Shown here: piece after piece, positions 1 to 5,791 of the stretch | Layout: each line of letters starts with the position of its first letter | Numbering within the stretch: position 1 is the first letter of the stretch | NCBI GenBank assembly: GCA_026169575.1 | Contig: JAPFCT010000024.1 | Span: 1-5,791, forward strand | Direction: 5' to 3' | DNA from: Faecalimonas sp. | Lineage (GTDB): Bacteria > Bacillota_A > Clostridia > Lachnospirales > Lachnospiraceae | DNA length: 5,791 nucleotides | Made by a program: the position numbers and the translations under genes | Notes under the pieces: generated by a model | What the model was told of the DNA's origin: nothing | The model's input: only the letters and a program-made list of their open reading frames with translations | Databases searched by the model: none

Positions 1-1
1 A

Positions 2-460
2 TATAGGGGGATTGTTGCATCGGGGAAAGATCAGTTGGATCATGAAAAGTATAATGATGGAGATAGCGATTTGTGGTATTACAAAATGTATTTTTTAATG
101 TTAGATCCAATAATTAATCCATTAAACAAGTATCAGATATTAGTTGATATTAAAGATACAAAAGGTGGAAAAAGGGTTAGTAAACTTAGAGAGGTATTGT
201 GTAACAATAAATACGACTTTAAGAGAGAGGCTATTAAGCAGATTGGACAGATAAATTCAAGAGAATCAGAAATATTGCAATTAGCCGATTTAATAAATGG
301 TGCAATGGGATTTTATCATAGAAAATTGGCAGAAAGACCAGGGGCTAATGAAGGAAAGGTGCTGTTAGTTGAAGAGTTACGGAAGAGACATAATTTAGAT
401 AAAAATACGGCTAGATGTGAGTCGAAATTTAATCTGTTTATATGGAAGCCAAGAGTATAG
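2..460 (+). CDS. DUF3800 family protein, C-terminal part (5' end outside window)
   Basis: The reading frame is open from base 2 and ends at TAG 458-460, giving 152 visible residues; the true start lies upstream of the window. The TTG at 35 is in frame but is not the start, because the residues before it (YRGIVASGKDQL) fit the family. The pattern matches DUF3800 as I know it: an aromatic-rich YYKMYFLMLDPII segment, then a strand ending in VDIKDTKGGKR (about 140-180), then the helix SRESEILQLADLINGA (257-304). The last is the typical S-x-LQ-x-ADL-x-x-GA signature. DUF3800 proteins are predicted to have an RNase H-like fold, with acidic residues such as those in the VDIKD strand and the QLAD helix as candidate metal ligands; they occur often near defence and mobile genes. 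The biochemical role is not established. The next gene starts 11 bases after the stop, so the two are probably co-transcribed. Base composition is very AT-rich compared with the jet genes. Confidence 0.8.
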   Translation, partial: YRGIVASGKDQLDHEKYNDGDSDLWYYKMYFLMLDPIINPLNKYQILVDIKDTKGGKRVSKLREVLCNNKYDFKREAIKQIGQINSRESEILQLADLINGAMGFYHRKLAERPGANEGKVLLVEELRKRHNLDKNTARCESKFNLFIWKPRV

Positions 461-471
461 GGGGAACACGG

Positions 472-1059
472 ATGAGTAAATTAATCCCTATAGATATTTC
501 TGGTCTTAGTAAAACAGAAGATATTATGAACAAATGTCATGAGATATTTAAAAATACAATGGCATCAAAGGAAAATAAACCTCAATTTAAAGGAAAAGAA
601 ATTATGGTTCCGTTAAAATGGTTAGATTACAAGGCAAAAGTTTTTTGGCATTCTGCTAGTATTGAACCAAAGTCTAGATTGGACATCCTTCCATGTAATA
701 ATGATATTACTTCATCGCTTTGTGGAAATAATTGTATCATAGCGGCGGATTTAATTGTTTTAAATGGAGTGGAACGTGAAAAGTGTCTTTACCGGGCTGT
801 TAGAGTGAATTGGATTAAGCCTATTATTGAGATGTATAATGCTGGCGATACAAGAGTTAAGTATTGGGAAAAAGTCCATTCTAATAAGAAAAATAGACTT
901 TATTTAAGATATCAAGAGGAAGAAATAGATTTTCTTATTGTATTAGAAGAGAAAAGTAAAGAAAGAGTAGTGTTTATTACGGCATATCCCATTTTCTTTT
1001 TAAGTGCGAAAAGGGATTATGAAACAGATTATCAGAATTATCAGAAATATAAAAGTTGA
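472..1059 (+). CDS. Hypothetical protein, 195 aa, possible BECR-type nuclease fold
   Basis: I do not firmly recognise this protein. I chose the ATG at 472 because AGGGGGAA lies just upstream at good spacing. An in-frame ATG at 442 would overlap the DUF3800 gene and has no clear ribosome binding site. Visible parts are a variable N-terminus (1-45); an FWHSAS segment (58-63); a cysteine cluster C75, C84, C88 that could bind metal; RAVRVNWIKPIIE (108-120); and a C-terminal block of alternating strands, YLRYQEEEIDFLIVLEEK (144-161) and FITAYPIFFLSAKRDYE (168-184). A strand ending in TAYP followed by a basic helix is typical of small phage-linked BECR-fold (barnase/EndoU/colicin/RelE) nucleases, but this is recall of a pattern, not a search result. 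No signal peptide or membrane segment is seen. The gene is 11 bases behind the DUF3800 gene and shares its AT-rich composition, so the two probably form one transcription unit. Confidence 0.75.
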   Translation: MSKLIPIDISGLSKTEDIMNKCHEIFKNTMASKENKPQFKGKEIMVPLKWLDYKAKVFWHSASIEPKSRLDILPCNNDITSSLCGNNCIIAADLIVLNGVEREKCLYRAVRVNWIKPIIEMYNAGDTRVKYWEKVHSNKKNRLYLRYQEEEIDFLIVLEEKSKERVVFITAYPIFFLSAKRDYETDYQNYQKYKS

Positions 1060-1070
1060 TATAATAAAAA

Positions 1071-1095
1071 CCGGTAATCGCTATGCGAAAACCGG
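1071..1095 (+). terminator. Weak hairpin after the 195-aa gene, possible terminator
   Basis: CCGGT (1071-1075) pairs with ACCGG (1091-1095), and TCGC pairs with GCGA around a TAT loop, with a 2x2 A/A internal mismatch between the two helices. It starts 11 bases after the stop at 1059. The downstream tract (ATTCTCCTTC) is pyrimidine-rich but is not a clean T-run, so termination would be weak. It could equally be an incidental stem-loop. Confidence 0.4.
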
Positions 1096-1187
1096 ATTCT
1101 CCTTCTAAACATGTTAGATGAGTTAATTTTATTATAACAAAAGTCGCGTCAAAGTCAACAAATTTTTGGATATCCAATAAAAATATT

Positions 1188-1213
1188 TTGAAAAAGCGAA
1201 AGTTTGTTATGAT
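1188..1213 (+). promoter_or_regulatory. Possible sigma-A promoter with extended -10
   Basis: TATGAT (1208-1213) is a 5/6 match to the -10 consensus and is preceded by TGT (1205-1207), a TGn extended -10. TTGAAA (1188-1193) could act as a -35, but the spacing of 14 is short, so the extended -10 would have to do most of the work. It points into the transposase remnant and may be the leftover promoter of that insertion sequence, or an unrelated AT-rich match. Confidence 0.35.
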
Positions 1214-1263
1214 ATATTATATGAAGGTTATTGCTTGTTGATGCATATATTTAAGATGCTAGA

Positions 1264-1741
1264 TTGAATAGCGTTTGCATGGCAATGGTTACCAATACTG
1301 TGATGAAATATATGAATGGAGGCGTTGATGCCGTTACTGAATTTAAGCGAAACATCAATTCAGATAATGCAAGACGCAAGGTTGATGGATGTATAGAAGC
1401 CCAGCTGATTGAACTTGCTTGTGGACTTGTTACGGAGAAAATTCCCGGTGGACAATTCGTCTGATTGAAAAAGAATCCAAAGTAATTTTGGAAATTCCCG
1501 TGGGCAGAGAGGCAATTCGCAAGAACTTAAAAAACAAATTTTGGCCTCACAAGAATGAGTATGGGTGCATCCTGACAAAAGAAGACCCAGAATTCATAGA
1601 GTGTATGTAAGATGTTCTTAATGTTTATGAACTTCCTTATGATAAGGAACGGCCAGTGGTATGCATAGATGAAAACCATACCAGCTTATTGGTAAGACAA
1701 GGGAACCATTGCCTTTTGACGAGGTGGAGGTATTGCTAAAA
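1264..1741 (+). pseudogene. Decayed IS630-family transposase fragment
   Basis: Conceptual translation across three frame segments resembles the middle of IS630-type transposases. Segment one (1264-1437) carries VCMAMVTNTVMKYMNGG and KVDGCIEAQLIELACG. Segment two (from about 1438) carries SRWTIRLIEKESK, VGREAIRKNL, PHKNEYGCI and KEDPEFIECM. It is then broken by TAA at 1608-1610, where the family usually has Glu, and resumes with DVLNVYELPYDKERPVVCIDE. Segment three (1676-1717) reads PYQLIGKTREPLPF. Joined, segments two and three rebuild the conserved DEKPYQL region around a catalytic Asp of the DDE triad. Both frameshifts (runs 1438-1441 and 1672-1675) are explained by loss of one A from a five-A run. 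The N-terminal helix-turn-helix part is missing and recognisable similarity ends near 1720-1740, so the last third and the right end are gone. This is a dead relic, not an active element. Confidence 0.85.
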
Positions 1742-1742
1742 A

Positions 1743-1926
1743 TCATCAAGTTATTACACTAATGAGAAGAAATCTAAAGGGCAATTAGCGAATATAACTC
1801 GTTTACTGGACGGAAAGATCGTATTTGGTCACTGAAGTTCTTGAAAATATTGTGAAAAGTGGAAAAAATCCCCCTGCTTACTTGTATATTTTTATCCCCC
1901 GTGCTATTCTTAACAAAGAAAAATAA
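1743..1926 (+). other. Gene-free stretch with a possible weak coding remnant
   Basis: No intact gene is present between the transposase relic and jetA. One frame from 1743 reads SSSYYTNEKKSKGQ then LANITRLLDGKIVFG to about 1829. After a one-base shift near 1828 another frame continues as VTEVLENIVKSGKNPPAYLY, then IFIPRAILNKEK, ending at TAA 1924-1926. Together they look like the C-terminus of a real protein with one frameshift, but I recognise no family, and random AT-rich sequence could give this. The last part overlaps the left arm of the inverted repeat at 1905-1917. Confidence 0.25.
1882..1910 (+). promoter_or_regulatory. Candidate promoter for the jet operon
   Basis: TTGTAT (1882-1887) and TATTCT (1905-1910) are separated by exactly 17 bases, 63 bases before the jetA start. 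Matches are only 3/6 and 4/6 to the sigma-A consensus. The -10 lies inside the left arm of the inverted repeat, so a protein bound to the repeat would cover it. It is offered because it is the best-placed candidate, not because the boxes are strong. Confidence 0.3.
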
Positions 1927-1948
1927 CAAGAAAATTTTGTTAAGAATA
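1905..1948. repeat. Perfect 13-bp inverted repeat upstream of jetA
   Basis: TATTCTTAACAAA (1905-1917) is the exact reverse complement of TTTGTTAAGAATA (1936-1948), separated by 18 A-rich bases. It ends 24 bases before the jetA ATG. There is no T-run after either arm on either strand, so it is not a standard intrinsic terminator. Options are an operator for a dimeric regulator, an RNA stem-loop in the jet leader, or the ends of a small inserted element. The repeat itself is certain; its role is inferred. Confidence 0.85.
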
Positions 1949-1972
1949 CACATACAAAAGGGAAAGAATCAT

Positions 1973-3463
1973 ATGAAAATTGAGGAAAAGATGAAAAAGC
2001 CGATGATGGAGACGAAATATCTGAGTGTAGAAAATACAGACAGATATCGTCCGATCATCCGGCTTTTTTATTTGAAATATGAGAAGTTAAAATACTGGAT
2101 GTATCAGGAAGAAATCTTTGAAGAATTGAAAGAGGATCCTTATTTCAGAGAATATACACTGGAACAGTGCCAGCAGGATCTGTCTGCGCTTGTGTCGTGG
2201 GGGAATCTGATAACAATTCAGGACACGAGAAAAGTGACAACGATTGAAGAATTTAAAAATAAGAAGTTTCGCTATCAACTTTCAGAGACAGCCGTTGAGA
2301 TTGAGCGAATGGTGATCCGTGTTGAAAATCTGTTTATTGAAGGATCTTCATTGGAGCCTACTTTGTTAGAGCGGCTTCGCATGAATCTTGGAAAGCTAAG
2401 CGAGATGGATTCGAAAGAGGGAGAAAAACTGTATGGATGGTGGAATGATCTGAACAATGATTTTATCCGGCTGAATCAGAACTATCAGGACTATATGAGG
2501 GAATTAAATAGCGTAAAAGCAGAGGAACTGATGAGAACGAAAGCATTTCTTATGTTCAAAGACCGTTTAATAGAATATCTTCGTTCCTTTGTAAAAAGTC
2601 TTCAGGTGAATGTGGCTGCGATTGAACAGCAGTTTCGGGAAATGGATCCAGAAGTTGTGGAACGTGTGTTGAAGAAGGTGACTGATTATGAAATTTCTAT
2701 TCCAAGAATGGATGTAGAGATTGATGAGCAGCTGATCCACGAGAAGATAAAGGGACGTTGGGAGAGTATTTCTGAATGGTTTTCCGGAAAGAACGGAATG
2801 GAGTCAGAGGCAGGAAAGGTATTTGATAAAACAAATGAGATTATCCGGAAGATTACGAGGTATGCAACAAGAATCAGTGAGATGAGTAATCAGGGATCAA
2901 ACCGCAGGGAGGAATACAGAAAGCTGGCAGAAATATTCGGAAGATGCAGAGATATCAATGAAGCACACCGGCTTTCGGCGGTTGTATTTGGGATGGAGAA
3001 GCCACTTCATCTGAAAGGAGAATTAAAAAGGAATACGGATAGTATTAACAGTGGTGTGTATGAAGAAGAAACACATGTAGTGACAGTGATTCCGAGAGTG
3101 CGTACTTACAAGGAAAAGGCAAGGCGGAGCGGGATGATCGACCGTTCAGATGAGAAACAGAAGATGTGCACCGCTATGATTCAGCGTCTGGAGGCAGAGC
3201 GTGCATTATTAAGAAGTTATATTCAAAATGGAAGACTGGAGTTTGCAGAACTTCCGGTCATTGAGCCATATGTCAGGGATATGTTTTTATTATGGTTGTC
3301 TAAAGCATTGGAGAGAAAAGATCACCGGGCAAAGACAGAAGATGGCCAGATCTATTATATTGAGCAGGCTGATGTAAAAGAATACTGCACATTAGAGTGT
3401 ACGGATGGCACTTTTCAGATGCCGGCATATGTCATTGTGTTTGAGGATGGAGAAGAAAAATGA
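1973..3463 (+). CDS. jetA: JetA, Wadjet type II kleisin-like subunit (TIGR02677/DUF2397)
   Basis: This is the kleisin (MukF-like) subunit of a Wadjet SMC complex, which bridges the JetC ATPase heads and holds JetB. The ATG at 1973 gives 496 residues, near the usual family length, with AAGGGAAAG upstream. ATG 1991, preceded by GAGGAAAAG, is an alternative, while the in-frame GTG at 1859 would translate the inverted repeat and is unlikely. The opening family motif is LSVENTDRYRPIIRLFY (17-33). A winged-helix region follows at about 35-115, with its wing and strand near FRYQLSETA (99-107). Then come a helical middle (about 125-225) with AFLMFKDRLIEYLRSFVKSL (191-210), WESISEWFSG (263-272), and RREEYRKLAEIFGRC plus EAHRLSAVVFGM (311-341), which match the conserved DUF2397 core. 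No membrane segments or catalytic motif are seen, as expected for a structural cytoplasmic subunit. Its stop overlaps the jetB start in ATGA. Confidence 0.9.
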   Translation: MKIEEKMKKPMMETKYLSVENTDRYRPIIRLFYLKYEKLKYWMYQEEIFEELKEDPYFREYTLEQCQQDLSALVSWGNLITIQDTRKVTTIEEFKNKKFRYQLSETAVEIERMVIRVENLFIEGSSLEPTLLERLRMNLGKLSEMDSKEGEKLYGWWNDLNNDFIRLNQNYQDYMRELNSVKAEELMRTKAFLMFKDRLIEYLRSFVKSLQVNVAAIEQQFREMDPEVVERVLKKVTDYEISIPRMDVEIDEQLIHEKIKGRWESISEWFSGKNGMESEAGKVFDKTNEIIRKITRYATRISEMSNQGSNRREEYRKLAEIFGRCRDINEAHRLSAVVFGMEKPLHLKGELKRNTDSINSGVYEEETHVVTVIPRVRTYKEKARRSGMIDRSDEKQKMCTAMIQRLEAERALLRSYIQNGRLEFAELPVIEPYVRDMFLLWLSKALERKDHRAKTEDGQIYYIEQADVKEYCTLECTDGTFQMPAYVIVFEDGEEK

Positions 3464-4608
3464 GAGCATTGGAAGAATTGCTGAACCGGCGCTGGATCTT
3501 AAAATCGAAAGACCGGGAGCTTTATTATGAATTAAAAGAGGTACTTTCATCCGGAGAAGAGAAGAAATTCCTGATGGAGAAACTTGGATATCAGGTGATT
3601 GTAAATCCATATATGATCAAAGTGGAGAAGATGCCGGCAATTCCGGAAAATTGGATGGGAATTACAGAATTTAAAGAACCGGTTGAGTATGTATTGTTCT
3701 GTCTTGTGTTGATGTTTCTCGAGGACAGAGAGGCAGAAGAGCAGTTCGTACTGTCTCAGCTGACAGAGTATGTGCAGAGCCAGTATCAGGAAGAACAGAT
3801 AGACTGGACTGTTTACCGATACAGACGTCATATGATCAAAGTAATGAAATACTGTGTTTCCTGCGATATTTTAAAGGTAAATGACGGGAGTGAGGAAAGC
3901 TTTGCCAGAGATGATGCAAGCGAAGTGCTGTATGAAAATACCGGGGCATCGCGCTATTTTATGAAGAATTTTACGCAGGACATTATGGGTTATACTTCTC
4001 CAAAAGAGTTTGAAAAAGAAGAATGGATCGATGTAAATGAAGACCGGGGAATTGTCAGAAGGCAGAGGGTGTATCGAAAGCTTTTGATGACAATGGGGAT
4101 GTATAAAGATGAAGAATCAGAAGAAGATTTTGCCTATGTCAGAAATTATAGAAATATGATTCAGGGAGATTTATCAGACTTATTTGACTGTGAACTGCAT
4201 GTACATAGCAGCAGTGCATTTCTTGTACTGGGGGAGACATGCAGGCTTGGCAGAGCTTTTCCAGAGGGAAATACACTTTCTGACGTGGTGCTTTTGATAA
4301 ATACACTGCTGCAGGAGAAAGTGGCAGACGGAAAGCTTACCATTCCGATGGATGAAGAGATACATATTCCGAGGGAAATGTTCTGTGCGATCGTGGAGGA
4401 ATGCAAAGAAAAATTTGGAAAAGGTTTGAATAAAACGTACCGGGAGATGACATTTTCGGAATTTTATCGTGAAGTGTCGGCTTATATGGAGGAGCTGATG
4501 CTGATTGAAACAGAAAAAGATGGAATCAGGATCAAGCCGGTAGTGGGGAAAATCTGCGGAAAATATCCGGAAGATTTTTTGAAGAATGGAGGAAAAGATG
4601 AACGGTAA
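3460..4608 (+). CDS. jetB: JetB, Wadjet type II KITE-like subunit (TIGR02678/DUF2398)
   Basis: This 382-residue protein is the predicted KITE (MukE-like) winged-helix partner of the JetA kleisin. The start ATG overlaps the jetA stop by 4 bp, with GGAGAAG at 3449-3455, which points to translational coupling. Family-like features are the N-terminal ALEELLNRRWI helix (3-13), GYQVIVNPYMIKVEKMPA (43-60), a hydrophobic helix EYVLFCLVLMFLED (76-89) that belongs to the fold rather than a membrane span, and SCDILKVNDGSEESFARDD then LYEN (134-160), typical of DUF2398. The C-terminal half is acidic and less recognisable, with a likely second winged-helix region at about 290-370. No catalytic motif is seen, which fits a structural or DNA-binding subunit. 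The assignment rests as much on its position between clear JetA and JetC proteins as on the motifs. Confidence 0.87.
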   Translation: MRALEELLNRRWILKSKDRELYYELKEVLSSGEEKKFLMEKLGYQVIVNPYMIKVEKMPAIPENWMGITEFKEPVEYVLFCLVLMFLEDREAEEQFVLSQLTEYVQSQYQEEQIDWTVYRYRRHMIKVMKYCVSCDILKVNDGSEESFARDDASEVLYENTGASRYFMKNFTQDIMGYTSPKEFEKEEWIDVNEDRGIVRRQRVYRKLLMTMGMYKDEESEEDFAYVRNYRNMIQGDLSDLFDCELHVHSSSAFLVLGETCRLGRAFPEGNTLSDVVLLINTLLQEKVADGKLTIPMDEEIHIPREMFCAIVEECKEKFGKGLNKTYREMTFSEFYREVSAYMEELMLIETEKDGIRIKPVVGKICGKYPEDFLKNGGKDER

Positions 4609-5791
4609 ATGGCAGATAAACAAAGTTGGATTGCTTGACTTTTGGTATTATGATGAGGAAGAATTTGAATTTCTGGGAGGGCGTATGCTGCTTCGGGGAG
4701 CAAATGGATCAGGGAAATCTGTGACGATGCAGAGCTTTATTCCGCTTCTTCTTGATGGAAATATGCGTCCGGAACGTCTGGATCCGTTTGGTTCCCGCGC
4801 AAGAAAGATGGAAAATTATCTTCTGGAAGAAGGAGATGAGCGTGAAGAGCGGACGGGATATCTCTATATGGAGCTGAAACGACTGGAAAGTGAGGAATAT
4901 CTGACGCTTGGAATCGGGCTCCGCGCGAGAAAGAATAAGAAACTGGAATCGTGGTATTTCTGTATTACGGACGGAAGACGTGTGGGGATTGATCTGTTTT
5001 TATACAAAGATCTGGAAACAAAGATTACCTGCTCCAAAGGGGAACTGAAATACCGGATCGGTGATGGTGGAAAAGTGATGGAAACGCAGAGTGAGTATGC
5101 CCATTGTGTCAATCGTCTGCTGTTTGGTTTTGAGACGCAGGAGGAATACAAAGAACTTTTGGAACTTCTGATTCAGCTCCGTACACCAAAACTTTCCAAA
5201 GACTTTAAGCCTACGATCATCAATGAGATTCTGAGCAGTTCTCTTCAGACACTTTCAGAGGATGACCTTCGTCCGATGTCAGAAGCCATTGAAAATATGG
5301 ATAATCTGAAAACAAACCTGGATGCCTTGAATGAAAGTATTCATGCGGCAAGACAAATTGAGAAGGTATATGATCAGTATAACCAGATCGTGCTGTATGA
5401 TAAAGCACTTCTATTTGCTGATGTGTGCAAATCTTATGAAAACTGTGTGAAAAGCGGGGAACAAATTGAAAAAGACTTAGAACAACGTGCCAGAGAACTT
5501 CAAGAAGAAAGGGAACGTTATGAAATATTAAAGCAGGAAGAAGCTATCCTGAAAGAGGAAAAAGCATCTCTGGATAAAAGTGATGCGGCACGTCTGAAGG
5601 AACAGGAAAGTAAGCTGGCAGAGGAACTTTTGGAGAAGAAAAAGGAGCAGAAGGCGAAGGAACGACAAGAAGAGGAAAAGAAAGAAAAGCAGTTGGAAAC
5701 AGAAGATAAAATAAAAGCGGGGACAGAAAAAGCAGAAAGTATCTGGGATGAGATTGAAAGTAATCTGGAAGAAATGGAGGAAGAACTGGAG
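4598..5791 (+). CDS. jetC: JetC, Wadjet type II SMC/MukB-like ATPase, N-terminal part (TIGR02680)
   Basis: This is the motor ATPase of the Wadjet complex; 398 codons are visible and the frame is still open at the window end. The family is usually well over 1,000 residues, so roughly the first third is seen. The ATG at 4598 lies 5 bases after GGAGG (4588-4592) and overlaps the jetB end by 11 bp. The protein opens with KWQINKVGLLDFWYYDEEEF and then the Walker A GANGSGKS (residues 34-41, bases 4697-4720), followed by LLLDGNMRPERLDPFGSRAR, all characteristic of TIGR02680. The head domain continues to about residue 240, including LLIQLRTPKLSKDFKPT (from about 188) and EDDLRPMSEA. From about residue 285 it becomes a long Glu/Lys/Gln-rich coiled coil, as expected for an SMC arm. 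The signature and Walker B motifs belong to the C-terminal head and lie outside the window. In known systems JetC dimerises, hydrolyses ATP to extrude DNA loops and works with the JetD nuclease. Confidence 0.93.
   Translation, partial: MNGKWQINKVGLLDFWYYDEEEFEFLGGRMLLRGANGSGKSVTMQSFIPLLLDGNMRPERLDPFGSRARKMENYLLEEGDEREERTGYLYMELKRLESEEYLTLGIGLRARKNKKLESWYFCITDGRRVGIDLFLYKDLETKITCSKGELKYRIGDGGKVMETQSEYAHCVNRLLFGFETQEEYKELLELLIQLRTPKLSKDFKPTIINEILSSSLQTLSEDDLRPMSEAIENMDNLKTNLDALNESIHAARQIEKVYDQYNQIVLYDKALLFADVCKSYENCVKSGEQIEKDLEQRARELQEERERYEILKQEEAILKEEKASLDKSDAARLKEQESKLAEELLEKKKEQKAKERQEEEKKEKQLETEDKIKAGTEKAESIWDEIESNLEEMEEELE

Noticed and set aside
1022..1050. Short direct repeat ATTATCAGAA near the end of the 195-aa gene
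   Set aside because: Two adjacent copies inside the coding end (YQNYQK) look like low-complexity coding sequence rather than a functional repeat.
977..1177. 66-codon minus-strand frame over the end of the 195-aa gene
   Set aside because: It has no recognisable motifs, overlaps a better-supported gene and crosses the hairpin region.
1264..1464. Stand-alone small gene of 66 codons
   Set aside because: Its sequence is a fragment of an IS630-type transposase that continues in another frame, so it is part of the pseudogene.
1905..1948. Intrinsic terminator made by the 13-bp inverted repeat
   Set aside because: The stem is AT-rich and neither strand has a T-run after it.
1859..1972. N-terminal extension of jetA from GTG 1859 with a hydrophobic, signal-like stretch
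   Set aside because: It translates through the inverted repeat and candidate promoter, has no good ribosome binding site, and JetA is a cytoplasmic SMC-complex subunit of about 495 residues, which fits the 1973 start.
4180..4623. 147-codon open frame on the minus strand within jetB
   Set aside because: It is antisense to a well-supported gene, Phe/His/Cys-rich without family features, and is a by-product of the codon usage of jetB. The same holds for the other minus-strand frames in 2087-5408.
1..5791. CRISPR array, tRNA or rRNA genes
   Set aside because: I saw no regularly spaced repeats and no tRNA- or rRNA-like segments on reading both strands.

Overview
The window looks like an accessory (defence-island) segment from a low-GC Firmicute, most likely a gut Clostridia or Lachnospiraceae-type organism. 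Pointers are AGA- and AAA-rich coding, GGAGG-type ribosome binding sites, an IS630-type transposase remnant, and the style of the jet proteins. This is inference: no rRNA or other taxonomic marker is present. All supported genes are on the + strand.

Region 1 (2-1059) is AT-rich and holds two adjacent genes. The first is the C-terminal part of a DUF3800-family protein cut by the window edge. It is followed after 11 bases by a 195-residue protein of unknown function whose C-terminal half resembles, by eye only, small BECR-fold (RelE/EndoU-like) phage-associated nucleases. A weak hairpin follows the second gene.

Region 2 (about 1060-1972) has no intact gene. It carries a possible extended -10 promoter and a decayed IS630-type transposase. 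That pseudogene lacks its N-terminus, has two frameshifts each explained by loss of one A from an A-run, and has an in-frame TAA. A possible second, very weak coding remnant follows. Just before the next operon lies a perfect 13-bp inverted repeat with an 18-base spacer.

Region 3 (1973-5791) is less AT-rich and holds three overlapping genes in the order jetA-jetB-jetC, of the TIGR02677, TIGR02678 and TIGR02680 families. I read this as a type II Wadjet system: JetA is the kleisin (MukF-like), JetB the KITE subunit (MukE-like), and JetC the SMC/MukB-like ATPase with a clear Walker A. In characterised Wadjet systems JetABC extrudes DNA loops and activates the JetD nuclease, which cleaves small circular plasmids. 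jetC runs off the window after 398 codons. jetD (TIGR02679) is expected downstream but is not visible.

The start-stop overlaps (4 bp for jetA/jetB, 11 bp for jetB/jetC) indicate one co-transcribed, translationally coupled operon. Its most likely control region is the stretch at about 1880-1972 containing the inverted repeat.
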